NCBI RefSeq assembly: GCF_036226605.1
Contig: NZ_CP109000.1
Span: 1,364,001 to 1,428,000 of the forward strand
DNA: 64,000 nucleotides
Reading direction: 5' to 3'
Source: Streptomyces sp. NBC_00704
Lineage (GTDB): Bacteria > Actinomycetota > Actinomycetes > Streptomycetales > Streptomycetaceae
The translations under genes were made by a program, and so were the position numbers. Positions within the stretch are counted from its first letter, which is position 1, and each line of letters opens with the position of its first letter. This document shows, in pieces, positions 45,632 to 55,501 of this stretch. The notes beneath the pieces were generated by a model. The model saw only the letters and a list, made by a program, of their open reading frames with translations, was not told the origin of the DNA and ran no database searches.

Positions 45632-46332
45632 TTCGCGGCCTCGCTCCCCCGGGCCTCGTGGCCCCCGGTCTCCCGGGCCGCGGCCGCCTGGGCCTCTGCC
45701 TCTGCCTCGGCCTCCGCGGACTCGCGGCGGACCGTGACGACGCGCTGGATCAGCGTGACCATGCTGCCGACGGCGACGATCCACAGGGCGATCGGCAGCA
45801 GCACCTGGATGCCCGGCACGCCGAAGCCGTGCAGGCCGGCGAGGCCGGCCGCGACCAGGGAGATGACCAGGCGCTCCGCCCGCTCCACGAGCCCGTTCAC
45901 CGCGACGGGCAGGCCGATCGACTCGCCGCGCGCCTTGGTGTACGACACCACCTGGCCGCTGGCCAGGCAGAAGATCGAGACGGCGCACAGGACGTTGTCG
46001 TCGCCGTTGCCCGCGTACCAGAGCGCGAAGCCGCCGAAGATCGCGCCGTCGGCGACCCGGTCGAGCGTGGAGTCCAGGAAGGCGCCCCAGCGGCTGGTGC
46101 GGCCCAGCTGGCGGGCCATGTTGCCGTCGACGAGGTCGGAGAACACGAAGAGCGTGATCACGATCGTGCCCCAGAAGAACTCCCCCCTGGGATAGAAGAC
46201 CAGCGCGCCCGCGATCACGCCGGCGGTGCCGAGGAGCGTGACCGTGTCGGGGCTCACGCCCCTGCGGATGAGAAACGCGGCGAACGGTGTGAGGACACGC
46301 GTGAAGAATGCACGCGCGTACTTGTTCAGCAT
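45628..46332 (-). CDS. pgsA: Phosphatidylinositol phosphate synthase (CDP-alcohol phosphatidyltransferase)
   Basis: Makes phosphatidylinositol phosphate from CDP-diacylglycerol and inositol phosphate in actinobacteria. The 234-residue protein has about six membrane helices and the complete CDP-alcohol motif D-x2-DG-x2-AR-x8-G-x3-D-x3-D in SDLVDGNMARQLG followed by GAFLDSTLDRVAD. The C-terminal tail is Glu/Ala-rich. Context with pimA and the acyltransferase supports the inositol lipid rather than phosphatidylglycerol phosphate. It is the first gene of this operon and is divergent from the EF-G-like gene. Confidence 0.92.
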   Translation of the reverse strand: MLNKYARAFFTRVLTPFAAFLIRRGVSPDTVTLLGTAGVIAGALVFYPRGEFFWGTIVITLFVFSDLVDGNMARQLGRTSRWGAFLDSTLDRVADGAIFGGFALWYAGNGDDNVLCAVSIFCLASGQVVSYTKARGESIGLPVAVNGLVERAERLVISLVAAGLAGLHGFGVPGIQVLLPIALWIVAVGSMVTLIQRVVTVRRESAEAEAEAEAQAAAARETGGHEARGSEAAK

Positions 46333-46611
46333 GGCCTTCCCGAGGGTTCGGTGTGGCCGCGCGGCCCCTGCTGGCCACCGGCTGGCCCATCGTAGCCACG
46401 CGCGTGTGTGTGCGACGGTCGGGCACCCGGCCCCCCGTGTGTCCGTCGTGTCGGGGCGTCCGCCGCACGGGCGGGTCGCGTCCGTCGTATGGACGCGCGG
46501 TGACGGGAGTGGAAAGCTCGAAGGACCGCGGGCGTCGCCGCAGCCGCCACCGCACGCGGGGCCGTGGTGCCCGCGCCCCCAGTGACCTCACCGTGTACGG
46601 GAGGCAAGGAA

Positions 46612-48798
46612 ATGGGCGACAAGGCGAACGCACACCCCGGAGCCGCCGGCAGGGCCACAGCGGCCGACCGTCCCGCGTCCGTGCGGAACGTGGTGCTGGT
46701 CGGCCACTGCGGATCGGGCAAGACGACGCTGGTGGAGGCTCTCGCGCTCACGACGGGAGCGGTGAACCGGGCGGGCCGCGTGGAGGACGGCGGCACCGTC
46801 TCCGACTACGACGACATCGAGCACCGGCAGCAGCGCTCGGTACAGCTCTCCCTGGTGCCCGTCGAATGGGACGGCATCAAGATCAACCTGCTCGACACCC
46901 CCGGATACGCCGACTTCGTCGGTGAGCTCAGGGCCGGTCTGCGCGCCGCGGACGCGGCCCTCTTCGTCGTCTCGGCGGCGGACGGCGTGGACGGCTCGAC
47001 CCGCATGGTGTGGGAGGAGTGCGCGGCCGTCGGCATGCCCCGCGCGATCGTCGTCACGCACCTGGAAGCCGCCCGCGCGGACTTCGAGGAGATGACCCGG
47101 ATCTGCGCGGAGGCCTTCGGCGGCGACGACCCGGACGCCGTGCTGCCCCTGTACCTGCCGCTGCGCGGCCCCGAGGGACCCGACGGCCATGCGCCGGTGA
47201 CCGGCCTGACCGGGCTGCTGTCGCGGAAGTTGTTCGACTACTCGACGGGCGAACGCAAGGAGTCGGAGCCCGGCGCGGACCAGCTGCCGGACCTCGAGGA
47301 GGCCCGCAACCGGCTGATCGAGGGGATCATCGCCGAGAGCGAGGACGAGACCCTCATGGACCGCTATCTCGGCGGCGAGCAGATCGACGTGGGCACGCTG
47401 GTCGAGGACCTGGAGCGGGCCGTCGCACGCGGCACGTTCTTCCCCGTCCTGGCCGCCGCCCCGGCCGGCGAGGGAGCCCGCCAGGGCCTCGGCACGGTCG
47501 AGCTACTGGAACTGGTGACCAGGGGCTTCCCGACGCCCCTGGAGCGGGAGGCGCCCCGCGTGATGACCGTCGGCGGCGAGCCGCGCGAGCTGAAGCGCTG
47601 CGATCCGGACGGCCCCCTCGTCGCGGAGGTCGTGAAGACCTCCTCCGACCCGTACGTCGGCCGGGTCTCGCTGGTGCGCGTCTTCTCCGGCACGCTGCGC
47701 CCCGACGCGACCGTCCACGTCTCCGGGCACGGCCTGGCCGACCGCGGCCACGAGGACCATGACGTCGACGAACGCGTGGGCGCCCTGTCCGCGCCGTTCG
47801 GCAAGCAGCAGCGGCCCCTGACGCACTGCATCGCGGGCGATCTCGCGTGCGTGGCGAAACTCGGCCGCGCGGAGACCGGCGACACCCTCTCCGCCAAGGA
47901 CGACCCGCTGCTCATGGAGCCCTGGCAGATGCCCGACCCGCTGCTGCCGCTGGCCATCCAGGCGCACAGCAAGGCCGACGAGGACAAGCTCTCGCAGGGC
48001 CTCGCCCGCCTGGTCGCCGAGGATCCGACGATGCGCCTCGAACAGAACCAGCACACCCACCAGGTGGTCCTGTGGTGCCTGGGCGAGGCCCACTCGGACG
48101 TCGCCCTGGAGCGGCTGCGCTCCCGGTACGGCGTCCAGGTCGACGTCGTGCCGCACAAGGTGTCCCTGCGGGAGACGTTCGCGGCACCGTCCGCGGGGCG
48201 GGGACGGCACGTGAAGCAGTCCGGCGGGCACGGCCAGTACGCCGTCTGCGAGATCGAGGTGGAGCCGCTGCCGGGCGGCTCGGGCATCGAGTTCGTGGAC
48301 AAGGTCGTGGGCGGCGCGGTGCCGCGCCAGTTCATCCCGTCCGTCGAGAAGGGCGTCCGCGCGCAGGCGGCGAAGGGCGTGGTGGCCGGGCACCCGCTGG
48401 TCGACGTCCGGATCACGCTGCTGGACGGCAAGGCGCACTCCGTGGACTCCTCCGACGCCGCGTTCCAGACGGCCGGCGCGCTGGCGCTGCGGGAGGCCGC
48501 GGCCGACGCCAGGATCCACCTGCTGGAGCCGGTGGCCGAGGTGTCGGTCCTGGTCGGCGACGACTACGTGGGCGCCGTGATGAGCGATCTGTCGGGACGG
48601 CGCGGACGGGTGCTGGGCACCGAGCAGACCAGCGGCAGCCGCACCCTGGTGCGGGCCGAGGTGCCCGAGATCGAGATCGGCCGGTACGCGGTCGACCTGC
48701 GCTCGCTGTCGCACGGCACGGCGCGCTTCCACCGGGCGTACGCCCGTCACGAGCCGATGCCCCAGCAGGTTGCCGAGAGAGTCCGGCAACAGACGTAG
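46612..48798 (+). CDS. Elongation factor G-like protein (EF-G2 type)
   Basis: A 728-residue translational-GTPase-family protein with EF-G domain order. The P-loop is GHCGSGKTT (31-39) and switch II DTPGYADF (95-102), but the G4 NKxD motif is replaced by THLE (149-152), and the switch I region reads HRQQRSVQLS rather than the EF-G RGITI. Domain IV/V sequence (KQSGGHGQYAVCEIEVEPL) is well kept. Actinobacterial EF-G2 proteins bind nucleotide but a mycobacterial one was reported inactive as a ribosome GTPase, so a regulatory role is likelier than canonical translocation. The ATG has GGAGGCAAGG upstream. Confidence 0.93.
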   Translation: MGDKANAHPGAAGRATAADRPASVRNVVLVGHCGSGKTTLVEALALTTGAVNRAGRVEDGGTVSDYDDIEHRQQRSVQLSLVPVEWDGIKINLLDTPGYADFVGELRAGLRAADAALFVVSAADGVDGSTRMVWEECAAVGMPRAIVVTHLEAARADFEEMTRICAEAFGGDDPDAVLPLYLPLRGPEGPDGHAPVTGLTGLLSRKLFDYSTGERKESEPGADQLPDLEEARNRLIEGIIAESEDETLMDRYLGGEQIDVGTLVEDLERAVARGTFFPVLAAAPAGEGARQGLGTVELLELVTRGFPTPLEREAPRVMTVGGEPRELKRCDPDGPLVAEVVKTSSDPYVGRVSLVRVFSGTLRPDATVHVSGHGLADRGHEDHDVDERVGALSAPFGKQQRPLTHCIAGDLACVAKLGRAETGDTLSAKDDPLLMEPWQMPDPLLPLAIQAHSKADEDKLSQGLARLVAEDPTMRLEQNQHTHQVVLWCLGEAHSDVALERLRSRYGVQVDVVPHKVSLRETFAAPSAGRGRHVKQSGGHGQYAVCEIEVEPLPGGSGIEFVDKVVGGAVPRQFIPSVEKGVRAQAAKGVVAGHPLVDVRITLLDGKAHSVDSSDAAFQTAGALALREAAADARIHLLEPVAEVSVLVGDDYVGAVMSDLSGRRGRVLGTEQTSGSRTLVRAEVPEIEIGRYAVDLRSLSHGTARFHRAYARHEPMPQQVAERVRQQT

Positions 48799-49005
48799 TC
48801 GGGACCGCTTTTGATGCGGGACCGCCCTCAAGTGACCGCTGCGGCACCGCGGTGGAACGGTTGCTTCCGCTCCGGCGGGCGGCTTCGGCCGTCCGCCGAC
48901 GGATGTCGGCGCCTGCGGATACGCTGATGACCTGATCAACAGGTGTGCGAAGTACGCAAGTCGGGAAGGCCGCAAGGGCGAGTGCGGCGGCGATCGGGGG
49001 CGGGA

Positions 49006-50667
49006 ATGACCGTTGGCAGCGGTTACGCGGACATCTTCGGACCACAGGTGCCGCAGATGGGCGACGGCGGGCAGACGCCGACGCTCGGCCTGGCCTCGGC
49101 CGCCTACCGGGACAGCCCGGTCGAGGAAATCAAGAAGGCCGACAACGAATGGCACCAGACGGCGGTCGCCACGGGCCGCAAATGGGCCAGGATCTTCCGG
49201 CCCAACCTCGGGGAGGCGTTCTCGCAGGCGGTGATCGACCGCATGCTCGGCGTCGGCCGCAAACCGCTCATCCAGTCCTTCGGCAGCGAACCCCAGGCGG
49301 TCGTCGAGCACTGCCTGGCGGCCACCCGCATCCGACGGGAACGCGACAAGAAGCTCACCGGCGTCATGCTGCTGTGCGGCGTGCTCTTCCTGCCCGGCCT
49401 GCTGGTGTGGCTGCTGGTCTTCCAGCTCCGGGCGACCATGGGCAGGCTGGACGACAAGCGGATCTCCGGCGTCGGCACCGGGCTGCTCGTCGCCGTGGGG
49501 GCGCTCGCCGTCCTCTTCCTGGTCAAGATGCCGTTCGCGGGCGTCGTCGGCTGGTACGCGCGCGGTTGCGTCGTGGCGCCGGTGGCCGGGTGGTTCCTGG
49601 CCAAGCGGATCTGCGAGCGGACCGCGGTGGATCTGCGCGGGCGCTGGGACAGCCTGCTGTCGGGCGGCAGCGTCGGCGCCAAGGTCCCCGAGGCGGTGCC
49701 CACCAGCCCGAACCAGACCGCGGCCGAGCAGCTGCGCCAGTCACTGGCCCGGCTCAGCGCCGAGCAGCAGTCCAACTCGGTCTTCTACGCCGGCCCCAAG
49801 GGCATACTCGGCATGGGCACCCGCTGGGGCGCCTGGCACCTCGCCGAGGAACTGGTGCCCACCGACCCGAACAAGGGCGTCCACGAGTTCCGCAGCTGGA
49901 CGGTGATACGGGCCATCCACGACCAGCTCAGCGTGCTCAACCGGCAGAGCCTGAAGACCGGCGGCTTCCCGCCGCCCTCGGTCCGGCACTGGATCGTGAC
50001 CCCGGTCGGCGAGAACGCCAAGGCGGTCGCCCGGCCCGAGGGCACGGACGTCGAGGCGTACCAGGTCAAGCCGAGGGCCATAGAGGACATCTGCAACAAC
50101 CAGCAGTTCGGCGGCGGCGACCGGCACTACCTGGGCGTGCAGTGGCCGCTGTGGGACGGCCAGTTGATCCTCACCATGCTGATCACGGTGACGGTGCTGC
50201 ACGAGACGCTGCGCATCGAGGTGACCGGGCACGCCCTGGGGCCCGTCAACGGCCTGTTCACCACCAAGCCCGAGGCCCCCGTCAAGGAGGTCGCCAAGAG
50301 CGTGCGGTTCTGGGAGACGCGGACGGTCAAGCTGCCGCTCGTCACCGCCGACGAGGTGGTCAGGCTCGCCGCGCGCGCCACGATCAGCTGGTATCCGCCG
50401 CTGCTCAAGTGGCTCGGCGGCGGCATCACCCTGCCCGAGCCGTTCGGTCTGCGGCACGCCTGGGCCGACCAGCCCTGGCGCCACCGCTTCATGGCCGACG
50501 ACGCGCTGCGGGCGGCCACCCCCGTGCTGCGCGTGGTGCACTCCGCGGCGCTCAAGGTGCTCAGGGAGCACGACGTGGACATCGAGAAGTTCAGCTCCCG
50601 CTCGTCGGCCCTGAGCGGCGCGGTGCAGGAGGTGTCGCCCCGCAAGGCGGACACCTACGACGCGTGA
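49006..50667 (+). CDS. Membrane protein of unknown function
   Basis: A 553-residue protein I do not recognise. Residues 1-115 are soluble and polar; two or three membrane helices follow (about 120-145, LTGVMLLCGVLFLPGLLVWLLVF; 157-175, GTGLLVAVGALAVLFLVK; and VGWYARGCVVAPVAGWFLA). A large C-terminal domain (about 205-553) has mixed strands and helices, including LGVQWPLWDGQLILTMLITVTVLHETLRI and DEVVRLAARATISWYPPLLKWL. No nucleotide-binding or catalytic motif is evident. The ATG has GGGGGCGGGA upstream. It converges with the HIT gene across a strong hairpin. Confidence 0.88.
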   Translation: MTVGSGYADIFGPQVPQMGDGGQTPTLGLASAAYRDSPVEEIKKADNEWHQTAVATGRKWARIFRPNLGEAFSQAVIDRMLGVGRKPLIQSFGSEPQAVVEHCLAATRIRRERDKKLTGVMLLCGVLFLPGLLVWLLVFQLRATMGRLDDKRISGVGTGLLVAVGALAVLFLVKMPFAGVVGWYARGCVVAPVAGWFLAKRICERTAVDLRGRWDSLLSGGSVGAKVPEAVPTSPNQTAAEQLRQSLARLSAEQQSNSVFYAGPKGILGMGTRWGAWHLAEELVPTDPNKGVHEFRSWTVIRAIHDQLSVLNRQSLKTGGFPPPSVRHWIVTPVGENAKAVARPEGTDVEAYQVKPRAIEDICNNQQFGGGDRHYLGVQWPLWDGQLILTMLITVTVLHETLRIEVTGHALGPVNGLFTTKPEAPVKEVAKSVRFWETRTVKLPLVTADEVVRLAARATISWYPPLLKWLGGGITLPEPFGLRHAWADQPWRHRFMADDALRAATPVLRVVHSAALKVLREHDVDIEKFSSRSSALSGAVQEVSPRKADTYDA

Positions 50668-50743
50668 GCCTCCGGCGGTGGGGCGGGGGCCTCACCCGGG
50701 GTGGGCGCGGTGTGGTGTGGCGCCGTCGGTCGGCGTGACCGGC

Positions 50744-50766
50744 GCCGGGGGCCGCCCGCCCCCGGC
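50744..50766. terminator. Bidirectional hairpin between unknown membrane protein and HIT gene
   Basis: A 9-bp perfect stem (50744-50752 with 50758-50766, GCCGGGGGC/GCCCCCGGC) with a 5-base loop sits between convergent genes. Confidence 0.65.
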
Positions 50767-50790
50767 CCCCGCTTCGGCCTGAACGGCCTC

Positions 50791-50811
50791 GTCCTCGAGC
50801 GCCGGACGGGC
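50791..50811. repeat. Recurrent Streptomyces intergenic sequence
   Basis: GTCCTCGAGCGCCGGACGG continuing to position 50811 resembles a short sequence I recall recurring in many Streptomyces intergenic regions, often as one arm of a hairpin. Only one copy was noticed here, so the identification rests on memory. Confidence 0.35.
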
Positions 50812-50842
50812 CGGCGATCGCCGACCCGGCGTCCGGTGCGGG

Positions 50843-51406
50843 TCAGTGTCCGGCCGGCCAGGCGTCCGCGAGCATCTTGCGGGTGTCGGCGAGGAGTTGG
50901 GGCAGCACGCGCGTGTGTCCCACCACCGGCATGAAGTTCGTGTCGCCGCCCCAGCGGGGCACGATGTGCTGGTGCAGGTGGGCGGCGATGCCGGCCCCCG
51001 CCACGCCGCCCTGGTTCATGCCGATGTTGAAGCCGTGCGCGCCGGACGCGGTGCGCAGCGCGGTCATCGCCTGCTTGGTCAGCTCGGCGAGCTCGGCGGT
51101 CTCCGCGACGGTCAGGTCGGTGTAGTCGGCCACGTGCCGGTAGGGCACGGTCATCAGGTGGCCGCCGTTGTACGGGTACAGGTTGAGCACCGCGTACACG
51201 TGCTCACCGCGCCGGACGACCAGACCGTCCTCGTCCGACTTCGCCGGGATCGAGCAGAACGGGCAGCCGTCGTCGGCCCCGGGGCCGGTCGGCTTGTTCT
51301 CACCCTGGATGTAGGCCATCCGGTGGGGCGTCCACAGGCGCTGGAACGAGTCCTGCGTCCCCACTCCGATCTGCTGCTCCGGCTCACTCGTCATGCCAGT
51401 CAGCAT
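50843..51406 (-). CDS. HIT-domain hydrolase/nucleotidyltransferase
   Basis: A 187-residue histidine-triad protein; the catalytic His-x-His-x-His motif is AAHLHQHIVPRW. Two Cys in CPFCS near residue 48 and the HVADYTDLT segment fit the branch that includes Ap4A phosphorylase-like proteins of actinobacteria, often linked in this genome neighbourhood to phosphatidylinositol synthesis. ATG at 51406 or 51394 are both possible; the shorter gives MTSEPEQQ. It is divergent from the K+ channel gene with about 70 bases between starts. Confidence 0.93.
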   Translation of the reverse strand: MLTGMTSEPEQQIGVGTQDSFQRLWTPHRMAYIQGENKPTGPGADDGCPFCSIPAKSDEDGLVVRRGEHVYAVLNLYPYNGGHLMTVPYRHVADYTDLTVAETAELAELTKQAMTALRTASGAHGFNIGMNQGGVAGAGIAAHLHQHIVPRWGGDTNFMPVVGHTRVLPQLLADTRKMLADAWPAGH

Positions 51407-51473
51407 ATGGCTTCGCCCGTTCGCGGCGTGTCGCCGGGGTTGGCGTGAACGGCGGCCGGGCGAAGCTGGCCCG

Positions 51474-52157
51474 ATGGACGAAGTCAGCCCTCAGGTCCGC
51501 TGGGAGCAGCGCACCGAGATCCCCCTCGCGGTCGCCTCGCTGGTGTTCCTCGCCATGTACGCCGTGCTGGTCCTGGCCCAGGGTCTGGGGGCCGGGTGGC
51601 GGGACGCCTGCACCGGGGTGATGGCCGCCGCGTGGCTGCTGTTCGGCGCCGACTACGTCGTGCGCTGGCGGCTCAGCGGACGGCGGCTGGGCTTCGTCCG
51701 CAGGCACAAGCTGGACACGGTGGTCGTGCTGCTGCCCCTGCTGCGCCCGCTGCGCGTGGTCCGGGTGTACGAGGCCGTGCAGCGTCGGCGCGGGGAGCCC
51801 CGGCTGGCGCTGTACGCGCGCGTGATCACGTACTCGGGGATGACGACGCTGCTCCTCGGCTTCGCGTGCGCGCTGGCCGTCTACGACCGGGAGCGCGACG
51901 CCCCGGGCGCCGACATCCACACGTTCGGGGATGCGCTGTGGTGGGCGGCGGCGACGCTCACCACGGTGGGGTACGGCGACGTCGTTCCCGTGACGACCGG
52001 GGGCCGGCTGCTCGCGGTCGGGCTGATGGCCTGCGGGCTGGCGCTGCTGGGCGCGGTCACGGGCTCGTTCTCGTCGTGGCTGATCCAGGTGTTCGCACGG
52101 GAGGGCGAGGTCACGGGCGGCGCCCCGGGGAAGGACGACGGGCCCCGGGGGAAGTGA
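51474..52157 (+). CDS. Voltage-gated-type potassium channel
   Basis: A 227-residue six-helix channel subunit. Helices lie at about 16-36, 46-65, 80-92, 117-136 and 175-200; the fourth segment carries regularly spaced arginines (RPLRVVRVYEAVQRRR, from residue 91) like a voltage sensor. The selectivity filter is TVGYGD at 164-169, preceded by a pore helix (FGDALWWAAATLT). It lacks a large cytoplasmic regulatory domain; the C-terminus is short and Gly/Pro-rich. The ATG gives MDEVSPQV; longer frames overlap the divergent HIT gene. Its stop codon lies in a terminator loop. Confidence 0.93.
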   Translation: MDEVSPQVRWEQRTEIPLAVASLVFLAMYAVLVLAQGLGAGWRDACTGVMAAAWLLFGADYVVRWRLSGRRLGFVRRHKLDTVVVLLPLLRPLRVVRVYEAVQRRRGEPRLALYARVITYSGMTTLLLGFACALAVYDRERDAPGADIHTFGDALWWAAATLTTVGYGDVVPVTTGGRLLAVGLMACGLALLGAVTGSFSSWLIQVFAREGEVTGGAPGKDDGPRGK

Positions 52158-52172
52158 CTCCCCCGGGGCCCG
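52139..52172. terminator. 14-bp hairpin containing the K+ channel stop codon, shared with thrS
   Basis: Arms 52139-52152 and 52159-52172 are perfect reverse complements with loop AGTGAC. The TGA stop of the channel gene (52155-52157) is inside the loop. Since thrS converges, the hairpin likely terminates both transcripts. Confidence 0.8.
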
Positions 52173-52184
52173 CACCGCACGGCG

Positions 52185-54161
52185 TCAGACCTGCGCGCGC
52201 TCCTCGACGACCTTCGCGATCTTCGCGATGGCCTCGTCGAACGGGATGCCGTTCTCCTGGGAGCCGTCGCGGTAGCGGAAGGACACCGAGCCGCCCGCCA
52301 TGTCCTCGTCGCCCGCGATGACCATGAAGGGCACCTTCTGCTTCTGGGCGTTGCGGATCTTCTTCTGCATGCGGTCGGAGGAGGAGTCCACCTCGACGCG
52401 CAGCCCCTTCTTCTTCGCGGCCGCGGCGAACTTCTCCAGGTACTCCACGTGCCCGTCGCCGATCGGGATGCCGAGCGCCTGGACCGGGGCCAGCCACGCC
52501 GGGAACGCGCCCGCGTAGTGCTCCAGGAGGACCGCGAAGAACCGCTCGATGGAGCCGAACAGCGCGCGGTGGATCATGACCGGGCGCTGCTTGGCGCCGT
52601 CCGGGCCGGTGTACTCCAGGTCGAAGCGCTCGGGCAGATTGAAGTCGAGCTGGATCGTCGACATCTGCCAGGTGCGGCCGATGGCGTCCTTCGTCTGGAC
52701 GGAGATCTTGGGGCCGTAGAAGGCGGCGCCGCCCGGGTCGGGCACGAGCGGGAGGCCCTGCTTCTCGGCCACCTGGCGCAGGGTCTCCGTGGCCTCCTCC
52801 CAGGCCTCGTCGGAGCCGACGAACTTCTCCGGGTCCTTGGTGGACAGCTCCAGGTAGAAGTCGGTCAGGCCGTAGTCGCGCAGCAGGCCGAGGACGAAGG
52901 TGAGCGTCTTGTCGAGCTCCTCCGACATCTGCTCGCGGGTGCAGTAGATGTGCGCGTCGTCCTGCGTGAAGCCGCGGGCGCGGGTGAGGCCGTGCACGAC
53001 GCCCGACTTCTCGTACCGGTACACGGTCCCGAACTCGAAGAGGCGCAGCGGCAGTTCGCGGTAGGAGCGGCCGCGCGCGTCGAAGATCAGGTTGTGCATC
53101 GGGCAGTTCATGGGCTTGAGGTAGTAGTCCACGCCCTCGTCGAGCTGCATGGGCGGGTACATGCCGTCGGCGTACCAGTCCAGGTGGCCCGAGGTCTCGA
53201 AGAGCTTCCCCTTGGTCGCGTGCGGGGTGTAGACGAACTCGTAGCCCTCCTCCTCGTGCCGGCGGCGCGAGTAGTCCTCCATGACCCGGCGGATGATGCC
53301 GCCCTTGGGGTGGAAGACGGCGAGGCCGGAGCCGATCTGCTCCGGGATGGAGAACAGGTCGAGCTCGCTGCCCAGCTTGCGGTGGTCGCGCTTCTCGGCC
53401 TCGGCGAGGAAGTCGAGGTGGGCCTTCAGCTCCTCCTTCGAGGGCCAGGCGGTGCCGTAGATACGCTGGAGCATGGGGTTCTTCTCGCTGCCGCGCCAGT
53501 AGGCGGCCGCGTTGCGCATCAGCTTGAAGGCCGGGATGGCGCGGGTGGTGGGCAGGTGGGGACCGCGGCAGAGGTCCTTCCAGCACAGCTCGCCGGTCTT
53601 GGCGTCCAGGTTGTCGTAGATCGTCAGCTCGCCGCCGCCGACCTCGACGTCGGCGCCGTCGTCGCTGGAGGCCGAGCCCTTGAGGCCGATCAGCTCCAGC
53701 TTGTAGGGCTCGTCGGCGAGCTCCTCGCGGGCGGCCTCGTCGGTGACGACGCGCCGGGCGAACCGCTGCCCCCGCTTCTGGATCTCCTGCATCTTCTTCT
53801 CGACGGCCTTGAGGTCCTCGGGCGTGAAGGGCTTCTCCACGTCGAAGTCGTAGTAGAAGCCGTCCTTGACCGGCGGGCCGATGCCCAGCTTGGCCTCGGG
53901 GAACAGCTCCTGCACGGCCTGGGCCATGACGTGCGCGGTGGAGTGGCGCAGGATGTTCAGGCCGTCCTCGGAGGAGATCTCGACGCCCTCGATCTCGTCG
54001 CCCTCGCGGACCGCGTACGACAGGTCCCTCAGCTCGCCGGCCACCCGCGCGGCGACGATCGAGCGCAGGCCGGCGAACAGCTCGGCGGCCGTGGTGCCCG
54101 TCGTCACCGTGCGCTCTTCCCGCTCGGAATCGCGTTGGATGATCACACGGACGTCTGACAC
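52185..54161 (-). CDS. thrS: Threonine--tRNA ligase
   Basis: Class II synthetase charging tRNA-Thr. The 658-residue protein has an N-terminal TGS domain, the editing domain with HSTAHVMAQ and CRGPHLPTT, a catalytic core with the zinc Cys in PMNCPMHN and later His residues ([18 protein letters not shown]), and a C-terminal anticodon-binding domain. GTG at 54159-54161 has AGGAGAG upstream; a longer frame to 54239 lacks support. No T-box leader is visible in the short region upstream. Confidence 0.98.
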   Translation of the reverse strand: MSDVRVIIQRDSEREERTVTTGTTAAELFAGLRSIVAARVAGELRDLSYAVREGDEIEGVEISSEDGLNILRHSTAHVMAQAVQELFPEAKLGIGPPVKDGFYYDFDVEKPFTPEDLKAVEKKMQEIQKRGQRFARRVVTDEAAREELADEPYKLELIGLKGSASSDDGADVEVGGGELTIYDNLDAKTGELCWKDLCRGPHLPTTRAIPAFKLMRNAAAYWRGSEKNPMLQRIYGTAWPSKEELKAHLDFLAEAEKRDHRKLGSELDLFSIPEQIGSGLAVFHPKGGIIRRVMEDYSRRRHEEEGYEFVYTPHATKGKLFETSGHLDWYADGMYPPMQLDEGVDYYLKPMNCPMHNLIFDARGRSYRELPLRLFEFGTVYRYEKSGVVHGLTRARGFTQDDAHIYCTREQMSEELDKTLTFVLGLLRDYGLTDFYLELSTKDPEKFVGSDEAWEEATETLRQVAEKQGLPLVPDPGGAAFYGPKISVQTKDAIGRTWQMSTIQLDFNLPERFDLEYTGPDGAKQRPVMIHRALFGSIERFFAVLLEHYAGAFPAWLAPVQALGIPIGDGHVEYLEKFAAAAKKKGLRVEVDSSSDRMQKKIRNAQKQKVPFMVIAGDEDMAGGSVSFRYRDGSQENGIPFDEAIAKIAKVVEERAQV

Positions 54162-54250
54162 CGGTCTCTCCTGACTGAAGGGGGTGCGGCGCCATACCGT
54201 GAGCGCGCGCAAGAGGCGATCGTACCGACCCGCACCCACCGACCGCGAAA

Positions 54251-55501
54251 TCAGTTACCCGGCCGCTCCTCTTCGAGGGCGTCCCGCGCGCACGCCTCCT
54301 CGAAGACGTCCGCGTCCGCCGCGCTGTCCCGCACCGATTTCATCAGCCGGTCCCGTTCGGCCTCGTCCACCTGTACGGGGGCGACCCCGCGGGCGCCGGT
54401 GAGCCTGCGGAACCCGCCCCGGCTCTCCAGCCGGCCCTGCACCCGCACCGGCAGTCCGACCAGATGGGCCTGCCCGGCGACGCGGTAGTCCTCCTCGCCG
54501 AGGGTGAGCCGCAGATGCGCGATCTCCGCGCCGGCCAGCACCCGCAGCCGTACGCTGCCGTCGCCGCGCGGTCCGGCCCTGCGCAGCCGGACGACCGTGC
54601 CGGTGATCCGCACGCTCACGGAGGGCTCCTCGCGCAGATAGCGGGCTCCCGCCTCGCGCAGCACGGACAGGTCGCCGGGAGAGAACTCCACCGGTTCCCC
54701 GCCCGCGGCGCAGTGCGCGGGGACGCCGGCCGCGGGCGACCATTCGACGGCGATCCGCGCGCCCTCGGCGCCGCGTACGAGGGCGATCAGCGCCTCGGTC
54801 AGCTCGCGGCTGGCGCCGGCCTCCACGGCGCCGTCGAAGGCGTCCGTGCGGCCGGTGGCCCGCTGGTAGTCGACGGCCTCGCGGACGGCGTAGAGGGCCT
54901 GGTGGAGACGGACCGCGAGGGAGCGGGCGCCGGCGACCGGCACGAAGGCCGTCAGCCGGCGCCCGCCGGTCGCGGTCCCGACCAGGACGTCGTCCAGCGC
55001 GGCCAGGGCGGCGCGCCGGTGCCGGGCGCCGTGGTAGCCCGCACGCGCGCGGGTGGCGAGCGCGCCGGCCAGCAGCATCCGGCGGGCCGCGGCGCGCAGC
55101 TGCTCCTCCACGGCCCAGGAGGCGGCCCCGGCGGGCCCGGTCGGCGAGTCCCGCCACCAGCGGATCTCGTCGCTGGGCACGGCCAGGGCGACGAGCACCT
55201 CGCGCGCGGCCGGGGTGCCGCTGCGGGCGAGTGCCGCGAGCGCCTCGCCGAGCAGGTCGTCGCTGTCGGGGAAGGCGCGGCTCTCCGGCACGAGGAGGCT
55301 GGTCCCGGCGCCGCCGGGTCCGGGCGGGGTCCAGCGGCCGTAGCGGCCCGCCGCTCCCCCGCGCCGCTGCCAGCCGTGCCGGCGCAGCAGGACGCCGAGG
55401 ACGGCGGGGTCGACCTCGCCGGGCTCGGGGGGCTGGTTCCAGGGCGTCGCGGGGTGCGGCCGCACGGGCCGGAGCCGCTCGTCGAGGGGGCGGTGGGTCA
55501 C
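54251..55501 (-). CDS. Unknown protein with helical middle and OB-like C-terminal region
   Basis: A 416-residue protein that I do not recognise. Residues 1-70 are Pro/Arg-rich; about 80-250 are mainly helical with paired Trp ([25 protein letters not shown]). Residues 294-379 form alternating strands ([36 protein letters not shown]) resembling a small beta barrel such as an OB fold, and the tail is acidic. The GTG start overlaps the stop of the DUF4365 gene by 4 bases, so the pair is coupled. Nucleic-acid binding is only a suggestion from the barrel-like region. Confidence 0.85.
   Translation of the reverse strand: MTHRPLDERLRPVRPHPATPWNQPPEPGEVDPAVLGVLLRRHGWQRRGGAAGRYGRWTPPGPGGAGTSLLVPESRAFPDSDDLLGEALAALARSGTPAAREVLVALAVPSDEIRWWRDSPTGPAGAASWAVEEQLRAAARRMLLAGALATRARAGYHGARHRRAALAALDDVLVGTATGGRRLTAFVPVAGARSLAVRLHQALYAVREAVDYQRATGRTDAFDGAVEAGASRELTEALIALVRGAEGARIAVEWSPAAGVPAHCAAGGEPVEFSPGDLSVLREAGARYLREEPSVSVRITGTVVRLRRAGPRGDGSVRLRVLAGAEIAHLRLTLGEEDYRVAGQAHLVGLPVRVQGRLESRGGFRRLTGARGVAPVQVDEAERDRLMKSVRDSAADADVFEEACARDALEEERPGN

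Noticed and set aside
46333..46611. A small gene in the pgsA/EF-G-like divergent gap
   Set aside because: Open frames there are Arg/Pro-rich shadows without ribosome sites; the stretch probably holds the two divergent promoters, although I could not define them.
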